The position numbers and the translations under genes are program-made. The notes below the pieces were generated by a model. That model made no database searches and was not told the origin of the DNA. It saw only the letters and a list, made by a program, of their open reading frames with translations. A DNA stretch of 64,000 bases from Burkholderiaceae bacterium (lineage in GTDB: Bacteria; Pseudomonadota; Gammaproteobacteria; Burkholderiales; Burkholderiaceae_C). Numbering within the stretch: position 1 is the stretch's first letter; every line of letters starts with the position of its first letter. This document shows positions 20,045-28,283 of the stretch, piece after piece. The DNA lies in assembly GCA_023954035.1 (NCBI GenBank), contig JAMLIT010000009.1, positions 25,064 through 89,063 on the forward strand. Direction: 5' to 3'.

Positions 20045-20090
20045 GGCCAGAGGTTCGCGCCTGCTCGGTAGTTCTCACCCCTGCCACAAG

Positions 20091-20118
20091 AAAGCGCGTA
20101 TCGATTCCGCGCTTTTTT
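20091..20118 (+). terminator. Attenuator terminator in the thrS leader
   Basis: Perfect 8-bp stem AAAGCGCG / CGCGCTTT with a 9-nt loop, followed by TTT, G, TTTT. It lies 46 bases after the leader-peptide stop and 53 bases before the thrS start, so it controls entry into the thrS-infC-rpmI-rplT-pheST-ihfA operon. Confidence 0.75.
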
Positions 20119-20171
20119 GTTTTCTGAGGAAGCGCCGCGCGGTGGGTACACACGATTTGACAAGGATTCCC

Positions 20172-22091
20172 ATGATTCACATCACCCTTCCTGACGGTTC
20201 CCGACGCGAGTTCTCGGGGCCTGTCACGGTGGCCGAGGTTGCGGCCTCGATTGGCTCTGGTCTGGCCAAGGCAGCGCTTGCCGGAAAGGTGGGCGGCAAG
20301 GTCGTCGATACAAGTCACCGAATCGAAGAGGACAGTGTGCTGGCCATCGTCACTGCCAAGGATGACGAAGGCCTGGAGGTGATTCGCCACTCGACCGCGC
20401 ACTTGCTCGCCTATGCGGTCAAAGAGCTGTTCCCCGAGGCGCAGGTCACAATTGGCCCGGTCATCGAAAACGGCTTCTATTACGACTTCGCTTACAAAAG
20501 GCCATTCACACCAGAGGACCTCGAAGCCATTGAAAAGCGCATGGCGCAACTGGCTGCGAGAGACGAACCGGTCGTGCGGCGTGTACTGCCGCGCGATGAG
20601 GCGGTCGCGTATTTCAAGAGTCTGGGCGAACACTACAAGGCCGAGATCATTTCGAGCATTCCCAGCAACGAAGACGTCAGCCTATACCGCGAAGGGGGCT
20701 TTGAAGACCTGTGCCGCGGGCCGCACGTGCCCAGCACCGGCAAGCTCAAGCATTTCAAACTGATGAAAGTCGCTGGGGCCTATTGGCGCGGCGATCATCG
20801 CAACGAGATGCTGCAACGCATCTACGGTACCGCTTGGGCAAGCAAGGAGGAACTGCAGCACTACCTCACCATGCTCGAGGAAGCCGAAAAACGGGATCAC
20901 CGCAAACTGGGCCGGGAGCTGGACTTGTTCCATCTCGACGAACATTCGCCCGGCACCGTGTTCTGGCACCCCAAGGGTTGGACCGTGTGGCAGGAGGTCG
21001 AGCAGTACATGCGTCGCGTGTACCAGGACAATGGCTACCAGGAAGTCAAGGGGCCGCAGATTCTGGACGCCTCGCTTTGGGAAAAAACCGGTCACTGGGA
21101 CAAATACCGCGAAAACATGTTCACGACGGAATCGGAAAAGCGCGAGTACGCACTCAAGCCGATGAACTGCCCGGGCCACATCCTCATCTACAAGCAAGGC
21201 ATCAAGAGCTATCGGGATCTGCCGCTGCGATTGGGCGAGTTTGGCCAATGCCACCGCAATGAGCCCAGCGGCGGACTGCACGGCATCATGCGTGTACGCG
21301 CTTTCACCCAGGACGACGGGCACATCTTCTGCACCGAAGACCAGATACTGGAAGAATGCGCGGCGTTTACCAAGCTGCTGCAGCGCGTCTACCGCGACTT
21401 CGGGTTTGAGGAAGTGATCTACAAGGTCGCCACCCGTCCCGAGGCGCGAATCGGCTCGGATGAGTACTGGGATCGCACCGAGAGCGCTTTGATGGAGAGC
21501 CTGCGCCAGACCGGTTGCGAATTCGAGATCGCAAAAGGCGAGGGCGCGTTCTATGCGCCCAAGATCGAGTACACGCTCAAGGACGCGTTGGGCCGACAGT
21601 GGCAGTGCGGCACCATCCAGATCGACCCCAACATGCCGGAACGGCTTGGCGCCGAGTATGTCGACGAAGCGGGCGTGCGCCGCACCCCGATCATGCTGCA
21701 CCGGGCGATTGTCGGAAGTCTGGAGCGATTCATCGGTATTCTGATTGAGCAGCATGCCGGCGCGCTCCCGGTCTGGCTTGCGCCGGTCCAGGCTGCGATC
21801 CTCAACATCACCGATGCGCAGGCCGACTACTGTCGCGAAATTGCTGAAAAACTGGCTCAGGCGGTGCCCCACCATCCTTTGCGCGTGGCGCTGGACTTAA
21901 GAAACGAGAAGATTACGTATAAAATACGTGAGCATTCGTTGCAAAAGCTGCCCTTCATTCTGGTTGCTGGCGAGAAGGAGCGAGCAGCCGGAGCGGTTGC
22001 AGTGCGTGCCCGAGGCAACCAAGACCTTGGGATGATGCCGGTCGAAGAGTTCATTCAACGCATCACGCGCGCCATTGCCGACAAAGCTTGA
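20172..22091 (+). CDS. thrS: Threonyl-tRNA synthetase ThrS
   Basis: Class II synthetase charging tRNA-Thr, with editing of Ser-tRNA. It has 639 residues: N-terminal TGS domain (1-60), editing domain with [11 protein letters not shown] near residue 72, the catalytic domain with [12 protein letters not shown] and [13 protein letters not shown]-like motif 2 (the Cys and His zinc ligands), and the C-terminal anticodon-binding domain (about 535-639). The ATG at 20172 is chosen over the in-frame one at 20142 because AAGGA sits eight bases upstream and [10 protein letters not shown] is the family start. First structural gene of the operon; probably controlled by the Thr attenuator. Confidence 0.97.
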   Translation: MIHITLPDGSRREFSGPVTVAEVAASIGSGLAKAALAGKVGGKVVDTSHRIEEDSVLAIVTAKDDEGLEVIRHSTAHLLAYAVKELFPEAQVTIGPVIENGFYYDFAYKRPFTPEDLEAIEKRMAQLAARDEPVVRRVLPRDEAVAYFKSLGEHYKAEIISSIPSNEDVSLYREGGFEDLCRGPHVPSTGKLKHFKLMKVAGAYWRGDHRNEMLQRIYGTAWASKEELQHYLTMLEEAEKRDHRKLGRELDLFHLDEHSPGTVFWHPKGWTVWQEVEQYMRRVYQDNGYQEVKGPQILDASLWEKTGHWDKYRENMFTTESEKREYALKPMNCPGHILIYKQGIKSYRDLPLRLGEFGQCHRNEPSGGLHGIMRVRAFTQDDGHIFCTEDQILEECAAFTKLLQRVYRDFGFEEVIYKVATRPEARIGSDEYWDRTESALMESLRQTGCEFEIAKGEGAFYAPKIEYTLKDALGRQWQCGTIQIDPNMPERLGAEYVDEAGVRRTPIMLHRAIVGSLERFIGILIEQHAGALPVWLAPVQAAILNITDAQADYCREIAEKLAQAVPHHPLRVALDLRNEKITYKIREHSLQKLPFILVAGEKERAAGAVAVRARGNQDLGMMPVEEFIQRITRAIADKA

Positions 22092-22107
22092 TCAGCCGTC
22101 ATTGCTT

Positions 22108-22129
22108 GGCTACACCGTTCGGTGAAGCC
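22108..22129 (+). promoter_or_regulatory. Hairpin in the thrS-infC spacer
   Basis: GGCT-A-CACCG / CGGTG-A-AGCC, a nine-pair stem with one A-A mismatch and a two-base loop. It lies 50 bases before the infC start and has no T-run, so it is not an intrinsic terminator. It may be an RNA-processing or translational control element. Confidence 0.35.
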
Positions 22130-22179
22130 GTGGCGCGTTGGCCCCAAGTGGAGGGCGTCCTAATTAAGAGGTGAGAACC

Positions 22180-22782
22180 ATAGCTACTGAATTTCGTGAT
22201 CGTCGCCACCGTGAAGAGCGCAAGCACCGCCTGAACCGTGAAATCATGGCCCCCGAAGTCCGCTTGTCGGGGCCGGACAATGAGCCCTTAGGGGTCGTCA
22301 GCCTGATGGATGCGTTGCGCATGGCGGGCGAGCTCGATGTGGATCTGGTGGAAATTTCCGCCACCGCCAACCCGCCCGTGTGCCGTTTGATGGACTATGG
22401 CAAGTTCAAGTACATCGAGCAAAAGCGCGCCGCGGAGGCCAAGGCCAAGCAGACGGTCATAGAGATCAAGGAAGTTAAGTTCCGTCCCGGCACGGACGAC
22501 GGTGACTACAACATCAAGTTGCGCAATATCCGGCGTTTCTTGGCCGAGGGCGACAAGTGCAAGATCACGCTGCGTTTTCGCGGCCGTGAGATCACGCACC
22601 AGGATCTGGGCTTGGCACTCTTGAACCGATTGCGCGACGATCTCGGCGATACGATTTTGGTCGAGCAGTTTCCCCGTCTGGAAGGGCGGCAGATGATCAT
22701 GATGATCGCGCCGGCCCGCAAAAAGACGGCAGCGGCACGCTCAGCGGAAGCGACTTCCGGTGCGGATGCCAATGCGTCCTGA
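22180..22782 (+). CDS. infC: Translation initiation factor IF-3
   Basis: Binds the 30S subunit, blocks premature 50S joining and checks the start codon. It has 200 residues from the proposed start: N-domain ([25 protein letters not shown]), the linker with the conserved [16 protein letters not shown], and the C-domain ([25 protein letters not shown]). The likely start is the ATA at 22180, seven bases after AGAGGTGAG; the in-frame GTG at 22171 is part of that ribosome site. Non-AUG starts are the rule for infC because IF-3 represses its own translation through them. Confidence 0.93.
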   Translation: MATEFRDRRHREERKHRLNREIMAPEVRLSGPDNEPLGVVSLMDALRMAGELDVDLVEISATANPPVCRLMDYGKFKYIEQKRAAEAKAKQTVIEIKEVKFRPGTDDGDYNIKLRNIRRFLAEGDKCKITLRFRGREITHQDLGLALLNRLRDDLGDTILVEQFPRLEGRQMIMMIAPARKKTAAARSAEATSGADANAS

Positions 22783-22806
22783 GACGCCGGTGTGGAGGAA
22801 TGGGGT

Positions 22807-22861
22807 TGCTCAGGCACGCGGTGCCTGAGCACTTGCACAGGAACACCGTTTTCGGTGTTCC
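22807..22861 (+). promoter_or_regulatory. Twin-hairpin leader upstream of rpmI-rplT
   Basis: Two strong adjacent hairpins in the infC-rpmI spacer: TGCTCAGGCAC / GTGCCTGAGCA (22807-22831, 3-nt loop) and GGAACACCG / CGGTGTTCC (22840-22861, TTTT loop). Neither has a T-run after it. L20 represses rpmI-rplT by binding a leader RNA in other bacteria; these hairpins are in the right place for such control, which is inference here. Confidence 0.5.
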
Positions 22862-22962
22862 AGCGTCGGCTGAAATGCCGGCAACAAAGAAGTGTCTCGG
22901 GGCCAGCAAGTTTGCAAGCTGTTTTGCAAACGCCTCACGAGCACAAACTAAGGAGCATTTTC

Positions 22963-23166
22963 ATGCCCAAGATGAAGTCCAAGAGCAGCGCCAAGAAGCG
23001 CTTTCGCGTTCGCCCGGGTGGCACTGTCAAGCGCGGCCACGCCTTCAAGCGTCACATCCTGACCAAGAAGACCACCAAGAACAAGCGCCACTTGCGTGGC
23101 ATCACGGCTGTCCATGAGACCAATATGGCCTCCATGGCACAGATGCTGCCCTTCGCTGGCCTGTAA
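22963..23166 (+). CDS. rpmI: 50S ribosomal protein L35
   Basis: 67-residue basic ribosomal protein. [19 protein letters not shown] and the [13 protein letters not shown] block are the L35 signature. The ATG at 22963 follows AAGGAG with proper spacing; longer in-frame extensions cross the leader hairpins and are not used. Always paired with rplT, whose start is 26 bp downstream. Confidence 0.97.
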   Translation: MPKMKSKSSAKKRFRVRPGGTVKRGHAFKRHILTKKTTKNKRHLRGITAVHETNMASMAQMLPFAGL

Positions 23167-23192
23167 TCAACGGACGAACAAGGAGTACTCCC

Positions 23193-23552
23193 ATGCCTCG
23201 CGTCAAACGTGGTGTCACGGCTCACGCCCGTCACAAAAAAGTTCTGGCCCTTGCCAAGGGTTTCCGCGGCCGCCGCGGCAATGTTTTCCGGATCGCCAAA
23301 CAGGCGGTCATGAAGGCTGGGCAATATGCCTACCGTGATCGCCGTGCCAAGAAGCGCGTCTTCCGCCGCCTCTGGATTGCCCGTATCAATGCCGGCGCGC
23401 GTGAACTGGGTCTGACCTACAGCCAGTTCGTGAGTGGCCTGAAAAAGGCATCCATCGAGATCGACCGCAAGATGCTGGCCGATCTGGCGGTGCACGACAA
23501 AGCGGCTTTCGGCAGCATCGTCGAACAGGTGAAGGCCAAGCTGGCCGCTTGA
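23193..23552 (+). CDS. rplT: 50S ribosomal protein L20
   Basis: 119-residue ribosomal protein needed for early 50S assembly and, in other bacteria, for repression of its own operon. [42 protein letters not shown] is the standard L20 N-terminus, followed by the conserved [28 protein letters not shown] precedes the ATG. Confidence 0.98.
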   Translation: MPRVKRGVTAHARHKKVLALAKGFRGRRGNVFRIAKQAVMKAGQYAYRDRRAKKRVFRRLWIARINAGARELGLTYSQFVSGLKKASIEIDRKMLADLAVHDKAAFGSIVEQVKAKLAA

Positions 23553-23565
23553 GCGAATCGCCAAC

Positions 23566-23624
23566 AGCTATTTTATTGATAGCTTTTAGCGCAATTACAG
23601 CAAGGGCTAGGGCTTGAAAAGGCA
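23566..23624 (-). repeat. Dispersed repeat copy 5, rplT-pheS spacer
   Basis: On the minus strand: TTTCAAGCCCTAGCCCTTGC, a spacer, GCGCTAAAAGCTATC, then AATAAAATAGCTG. It fills most of the rplT-pheS gap and supplies the left arm of the hairpin at 23601-23634. Confidence 0.65.
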
Positions 23625-23640
23625 CTAGCCCTTGTTTTTT
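23601..23640 (+). terminator. Intrinsic terminator/attenuator between rplT and pheS
   Basis: Perfect 10-bp stem CAAGGGCTAG / CTAGCCCTTG with a 14-nt loop and a six-T run, only 11 bases before pheS. It should reduce transcription from rplT into pheST. There is no Phe-rich leader peptide of the pheM type. The left arm lies inside repeat copy 5. Confidence 0.75.
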
Positions 23641-23651
23641 GAAGAAACCAT

Positions 23652-24704
23652 ATGAACGACCTGGATTCCTTGGTTGAGACTGCCCGGCAGGCGTTTGCGC
23701 AAAGCACAGCGCCCGCCGAACTCGAAAATGCGAAAGCCCGCTTTTTGGGCAAATCCGGGCGCATGACCGAACTCATGAAGGGCATGGCGCAGCTCTCGCC
23801 GGAGGAGAAAAAATCGCGCGGTGCGGCCATCAACCTCGCCAAGCAGGCTATCGAGGCCGCCTTGACGGCGCGACGCCAAGCCCTCTCAGAGGCCGAGTTG
23901 GAACGGCAACTGCAGGCCGAAGCGCTGGACGTCAGCCTCCCCGGACGTCAGCGGGGGCAGGGCGGTTTGCACCCAGTCTCCTTGACACTCGAGCGCATCG
24001 AGGGCCTCTTCGGCTCCATGGGATTTGAGGTGGCGGACGGGCCCGAGATTGAAACCGACTGGTTCAACTTTACTGCGCTCAATACGCCACAGGACCATCC
24101 GGCGCGCTCCATGCACGACACCTTCTACATCGAAGGCGGCGATGAACAAGCGCCCCACCTGCTGCGCACCCACACCAGCCCGATGCAGATTCGGCATGCG
24201 ATCGCCCATGTCAAGCGCCACCGCGCCGCACTGGACGCTGGCCAGGCGATCCCGGAAATTCGGGTCATCGCTCCCGGACGGACGTACCGTGTGGACAGTG
24301 ATGCCACCCACTCACCCATGTTTCATCAATGCGAGGGCCTGTGGATTGGGGAGAACGTCAGTTTCAAAGATCTGAAGTACGTCTTTACCGCCTTTTGCCG
24401 CCGCTTTTTTGAGACCGACGAACTGGTGTTGCGTTTTCGTCCCAGCTTTTTCCCGTTCACCGAGCCCAGTGCCGAAATCGACATCCAGTTCCAGCAAGGC
24501 CCACTGGCGGGACGCTGGCTGGAAGTGGCGGGTTCCGGCCAGGTGCATCCGAATGTGGTGCGCAACATGGGGCTTGACCCGGAGCGCTTCATCGGATTTG
24601 CCTTTGGCATGGGGTTCGATCGTTTGACCATGTTGCGCTATGGCGTCAGCGATCTGCGTTTGTTTTTTGACGGAGACATCCGATTTCTATCGCAATTCCA
24701 ATAG
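23652..24704 (+). CDS. pheS: Phenylalanyl-tRNA synthetase alpha subunit
   Basis: Catalytic subunit of the alpha2-beta2 class II synthetase. It has 350 residues: an N-terminal coiled coil that binds tRNA (about 1-90), motif 2 ([22 protein letters not shown]), [11 protein letters not shown] and motif 3 ([17 protein letters not shown]). The start ATG lies 11 bases after a strong hairpin with a T-run; the stem partly covers the translation start region. pheT follows after 72 bp. Confidence 0.97.
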   Translation: MNDLDSLVETARQAFAQSTAPAELENAKARFLGKSGRMTELMKGMAQLSPEEKKSRGAAINLAKQAIEAALTARRQALSEAELERQLQAEALDVSLPGRQRGQGGLHPVSLTLERIEGLFGSMGFEVADGPEIETDWFNFTALNTPQDHPARSMHDTFYIEGGDEQAPHLLRTHTSPMQIRHAIAHVKRHRAALDAGQAIPEIRVIAPGRTYRVDSDATHSPMFHQCEGLWIGENVSFKDLKYVFTAFCRRFFETDELVLRFRPSFFPFTEPSAEIDIQFQQGPLAGRWLEVAGSGQVHPNVVRNMGLDPERFIGFAFGMGFDRLTMLRYGVSDLRLFFDGDIRFLSQFQ

Positions 24705-24776
24705 GGCAATGCGGAGGCCCTGAAGTCTGGGGGCTTGTTCCGCAAGGCCAGCTTGTGACGTACGAACATTTTTCCT

Positions 24777-27221
24777 ATGCAATTTCCTGAATCCTGGCTG
24801 CGCGAATTCTGCAATCCGCCGTTGAGTTCCGCTGAGCTGGCGGACACCTTGACCATGGCGGGGCTGGAAGTCGAAGCGATGGAGCCTGTCGCTCCGCCCT
24901 TTGAAGGCGTGGTGGTGGGCGAAATCCGCTCGGCAGTACAGCACCCCGATGCCGATCGCCTGCGCATATGCCAGGTGGACGTGGGCCAGCCCGAGTGGCT
25001 GAACATCGTTTGCGGTGCGCCCAATGCCCGCCCAGGCATCAAGGTGCCCTGCGCACTGGTGGGCGCGCGGCTCCCGGCGGCAGACAACGCAGAGGCTTTC
25101 GTCATTCGCATCGGAAAGCTGCGTGGCGTGGACAGCCACGGCATGCTGTGCTCGGCCAAAGAACTCAAGCTTTCCGATGACCACGGCGGCTTGCTGGAGC
25201 TGCCGGACAATGCCCCGCTGGGAGCAGACGTTCGCCAAGTGCTGTCGCTCGACGATACGCTGTTCACGCTCAAGCTCACGCCCAATCTGGCGCACTGCCT
25301 GAGCGTGTATGGCGTCGCTCGCGAGCTGGCCGCGCTGACCGGTGCAAGACTCGATACGCCAGTCTTTCCAGCTGCGGCAGTGGACATCGAGGACACGCTC
25401 CCGGTTCAGATCAGCGCGCCGGATCTGTGCGGGCGGTTTTCTGGTCGCATCGTTCGCGGCTTGAACCCGGGTGCGACTACGCCGCCCTGGATGGTCGAGC
25501 GCCTGGCGCGCTGTGGCCAGCGAAGCGTTTCGCCCCTGGTGGACATTTCGAACTACGTGATGTTCGAGTTCGGCCGACCCTCCCACATCTTTGATCTGGA
25601 CAAGATCCACGGCGGTCTCGACGTGCGCTGGGCGGGGGCCGGCGAGTCGCTCACGCTGCTGAGCGGCGCCACCGTTGCGCTGGATGCCGACGTGGGCGTG
25701 ATCGCCGACGAAACGCAGGTGGAGTCGCTGGCGGGCATCATGGGCGGCTTGGCAACGGCGGTGTCCGACGAAACGAGGAACATTTACATCGAAGCCGCGT
25801 TTTGGTGGCCGCAGGCGGTGGCGGGCCGATCGCGCCGCTTGCGGTTTTCCACGGAGGCGGGACACCGTTTCGAGCGCGGCGTCGATCCGGAGCACACCGT
25901 GGAGCACATCGAACGCATTACCCAGTTGGTGCTCGACATTTGCGGCACGTCCGACTCGGTGTGCGGGCCGGTGGACGACCAAAAGCCGAGCATGCCCGAG
26001 CGCCATCCTGTGCGTTTGCGCATCGCACGTGCTGCCAAGGTAATCGGCATGCCTGTCTCACAAGCGCAATGCGTGCAAGTCCTCGAGCGTTTGGGTCTGC
26101 AAGTTGCGCAATCCGACGGGGAGCTGACAGTTCGCCCCCCAGCCTACCGTTTTGATCTGGCGCACGAGGAAGATTTGATCGAAGAGGTCGCGCGCATCGT
26201 CGGTTACGGCCAGCTGCCTGATACGCCTCCGCTCGCACCGGTCACGCCTATTCTGCGGGCTGAGCGCAAGCGCAGCCCGTTTGCCTTGCGGCGCCAGCTT
26301 GCCGTGCTGGGCTATCAGGAGACGATCAACTTCAGCTTTGTCGACGCCGATTGGGAACGCGAACTCGCAGGTGTCCGCGACCCCATCCGCCTGTTGAACC
26401 CGATTTCTAGCCAAATGAGCGTTATGCGCTCGTCCCTACTGGGTTCTTTGCTACAAGTTTTGAAATTCAACGTGGATAGACGTGCAGAGCGCGTGCGCGT
26501 TTTTGAGCTCGGCCGCGTGTTTTTACGCGACGCTGCAGTGGCCGAATCCGATACCACGGTGGCGGGCTACCGCCAACCCCAGCGTGTTGCAGGCCTTGCT
26601 TATGGGCCAGCCGACCGTGTGCAATGGGGTCTCGCTGGCCGCAACGTAGACTTTTATGACGCCAAAGGGGACGTCGAGGCCTTGCTGGCGCCGCGCAAGC
26701 CGGCTTTCGAGAGAGCGGAGCATCCCGCGATGCATCCGGGGCGCTGCGCGCAGATCTTGCTCGATGGCCGTCCTGTCGGTTGTGTCGGCGAGTTGCATCC
26801 CAAATGGCGGCAGTCCTGGGGGCTTGCCCAGGCCCCCGTACTTTTTGAGTTGGAGCTCGATGCGGTTCTGACCAAGCCCTTGCCTGAGTTCGCGCCCGTC
26901 GCGCGGCATCAGGCTGTGGAGCGCGATATTGCGGTGGTCGTGGGCGAAGACGTCACGCACGGCCAGTTGATGCAGTCGATCGCTTTGGCATTGGACGCCG
27001 CGATGCTGCGTGATGCGATTTTGTTTGATGTTTATCGTCCGAAATCCCTCAAGCGCGACGAGCCGTCTGGCGCCGTCGGCCTCGCACAGGGGGAAAAGAG
27101 CATGGCGATTCGCTTGGTGCTTGGAGGCGACACGACGCTTACGGAAGCTCAGATCGACGCGGCTGTCGCCTCTGTGGTCGAGCAATTGGCACTGCGTCAC
27201 GGCGCGCGCCTGCGGGTCTAG
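24777..27221 (+). CDS. pheT: Phenylalanyl-tRNA synthetase beta subunit
   Basis: 814-residue beta subunit. Visible parts are an EMAP-like tRNA-binding domain (about residues 40-150, with [12 protein letters not shown]), the B3/B4 editing domain (about 210-400), B5 (about 400-475) and the C-terminal ferredoxin-fold anticodon-binding domain ([21 protein letters not shown]). [16 protein letters not shown] is the conserved catalytic-like core segment. No frame break. ihfA starts 10 bp after the stop. Confidence 0.97.
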   Translation: MQFPESWLREFCNPPLSSAELADTLTMAGLEVEAMEPVAPPFEGVVVGEIRSAVQHPDADRLRICQVDVGQPEWLNIVCGAPNARPGIKVPCALVGARLPAADNAEAFVIRIGKLRGVDSHGMLCSAKELKLSDDHGGLLELPDNAPLGADVRQVLSLDDTLFTLKLTPNLAHCLSVYGVARELAALTGARLDTPVFPAAAVDIEDTLPVQISAPDLCGRFSGRIVRGLNPGATTPPWMVERLARCGQRSVSPLVDISNYVMFEFGRPSHIFDLDKIHGGLDVRWAGAGESLTLLSGATVALDADVGVIADETQVESLAGIMGGLATAVSDETRNIYIEAAFWWPQAVAGRSRRLRFSTEAGHRFERGVDPEHTVEHIERITQLVLDICGTSDSVCGPVDDQKPSMPERHPVRLRIARAAKVIGMPVSQAQCVQVLERLGLQVAQSDGELTVRPPAYRFDLAHEEDLIEEVARIVGYGQLPDTPPLAPVTPILRAERKRSPFALRRQLAVLGYQETINFSFVDADWERELAGVRDPIRLLNPISSQMSVMRSSLLGSLLQVLKFNVDRRAERVRVFELGRVFLRDAAVAESDTTVAGYRQPQRVAGLAYGPADRVQWGLAGRNVDFYDAKGDVEALLAPRKPAFERAEHPAMHPGRCAQILLDGRPVGCVGELHPKWRQSWGLAQAPVLFELELDAVLTKPLPEFAPVARHQAVERDIAVVVGEDVTHGQLMQSIALALDAAMLRDAILFDVYRPKSLKRDEPSGAVGLAQGEKSMAIRLVLGGDTTLTEAQIDAAVASVVEQLALRHGARLRV

Positions 27222-27231
27222 GAGAGGAACG

Positions 27232-27552
27232 ATGCAACGCGTGGAATTCACCGTCGATAGTCTGGAAACCCCTGCCTTGACCAAGGCGCAGCTTGCCGAC
27301 CTGTTGTTCGATCAGATTGGCCTGAACAAGCGCGAGTCCAAGGACATGGTCGATGCATTCTTTGACCTGATTGCGCGCAGCCTGGTCGATGGCGACGACG
27401 TCAAGCTGTCCGGTTTTGGCAACTTCCAGATTCGCACCAAGGCGCCACGACCTGGGCGCAATCCCCGCACCGGTGAGGCCATACCGATCGGCGAGCGCCG
27501 CGTGGTGACATTTCACGCGAGCAGCAAGCTCAAGGAACAGATTCAGGGCTAG
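27232..27552 (+). CDS. ihfA: Integration host factor subunit alpha
   Basis: 106-residue DNA-bending protein of the HU/IHF family; heterodimer with Ihf[29 protein letters not shown] forms the dimerisation helices; [26 protein letters not shown] is the DNA-contacting arm with the intercalating proline. GGAGAGG before the ATG at 27232 fixes the start; the longer upstream frame is shadow of pheT. Position after pheT is conserved across proteobacteria. Confidence 0.96.
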   Translation: MQRVEFTVDSLETPALTKAQLADLLFDQIGLNKRESKDMVDAFFDLIARSLVDGDDVKLSGFGNFQIRTKAPRPGRNPRTGEAIPIGERRVVTFHASSKLKEQIQG

Positions 27553-27661
27553 CTCTTGGAGAAGGCGTTGTTCGTTTTGTAACACCTGATGGCACAAAGC
27601 ACGCGTCTGCTGTAGGCTTGAAGGTTTGTTGCATCTCTGCGCGCTGCCGCGCATTGTTCCC

Positions 27662-28075
27662 ATGGGCCTCGTGCTTCCTTCGATACCAGCCAAGCGCTAT
27701 TTCACCATTGGGGAAGTAGCGGACCTGTGTGCGGTCAAGCCGCACGTGCTGCGTTACTGGGAGCAAGAATTCACCCAACTGCGACCCATCAAACGCAGGG
27801 GCAACCGCCGCTATTACCAGCACCATGAGGTGTTGATGATCCGGCGCATTCGTGACCTGCTCTACGACCAGGGTTTTACGATCAGTGGCGCGCGCAACCA
27901 ATTGCAGGAGGTATCGCCAGGCAGCATCCGGCACGCGGAGATTCCAGGCCATGACGGGGAGGCTTGCGACCTCGACGCGTCCGGCCTGGAAGCGCCCGGC
28001 ATTGAGTTGCCAGACATGGAAGCCGTGCGGCGTGAGCTGTTCGAAATCCGTGGCCTGCTTCAGGCTGCGGTGTGA
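27662..28075 (+). CDS. MerR-family transcriptional regulator
   Basis: 137-residue regulator. An N-terminal winged helix, RYFTIGEVADLCAVKPHVLRYWEQEF (about residues 10-35), is followed by the wing RRGNRRYYQHHEVLMIRRI and a short dimerisation/effector region with no metal-binding cysteines. This MlrA/YcgE-like type after ihfA is conserved in betaproteobacteria. Its target is unknown. The ATG at 27662 lacks a clear ribosome site, so the start is less certain. Confidence 0.85.
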   Translation: MGLVLPSIPAKRYFTIGEVADLCAVKPHVLRYWEQEFTQLRPIKRRGNRRYYQHHEVLMIRRIRDLLYDQGFTISGARNQLQEVSPGSIRHAEIPGHDGEACDLDASGLEAPGIELPDMEAVRRELFEIRGLLQAAV

Positions 28076-28083
28076 TTTGGACC

Positions 28084-28089
28084 TATAAT
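28084..28089 (+). promoter_or_regulatory. -10 box of the tRNA-Pro gene
   Basis: Perfect TATAAT eleven bases before the mature tRNA. The -35 region falls in the end of the merR gene and is not clearly conserved. Confidence 0.6.
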
Positions 28090-28100
28090 CCGAGGCTTGT

Positions 28101-28177
28101 CGGCGTGTGGCGCAGCCTGGTAGCGCACTTGCATGGGGTGCAAGGGGTCGAAGGTTCGAATCCTTTCACGCCGACCA
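28101..28177 (+). tRNA. tRNA-Pro (anticodon GGG)
   Basis: 77-nt cloverleaf. The acceptor stem CGGCGTG pairs with CACGCCG, with the discriminator and CCA encoded. D arm GCGCAGCCTGGTAGCGC; anticodon stem CTTGC / GCAAG with loop ATGGGGT, giving anticodon GGG; T arm with GGTTCGAATCC. The CGGCG acceptor start is typical of bacterial tRNA-Pro. Confidence 0.97.
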
Positions 28178-28194
28178 TTTGTTCGAATAGAGAC

Positions 28195-28228
28195 ACGGGT
28201 TACAACAGCCATGTTGTAACCCGTTTTT
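28195..28228 (+). terminator. Terminator after tRNA-Pro
   Basis: Perfect 12-bp stem ACGGGTTACAAC / GTTGTAACCCGT with a 6-nt loop and a T-run, 17 bases after the tRNA 3' end. Confidence 0.9.
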
Positions 28229-28283
28229 CATTTCTGCCGCCCCTGCCTGCATCCATCGGCCCAGGGGCATGAGGAGTCCGCCC

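Noticed and set aside
20010-20080. Possible tRNA-like or riboswitch fold in the thrS leader
   Set aside because: Only 48 nt separate the GAACTAC / GTAGTTC arms and no T-loop or known riboswitch core is present; the attenuator model explains the pairings better.
23553-23651. pheM-like Phe leader peptide before pheS
   Set aside because: No start codon followed by Phe codons precedes the hairpin, so the terminator there is not a peptide-coupled Phe attenuator.
26400-26465. AT-richer segment in pheT resembling the dispersed repeat
   Set aside because: [16 protein letters not shown] is a universally conserved PheT block, so the similarity is coincidental.
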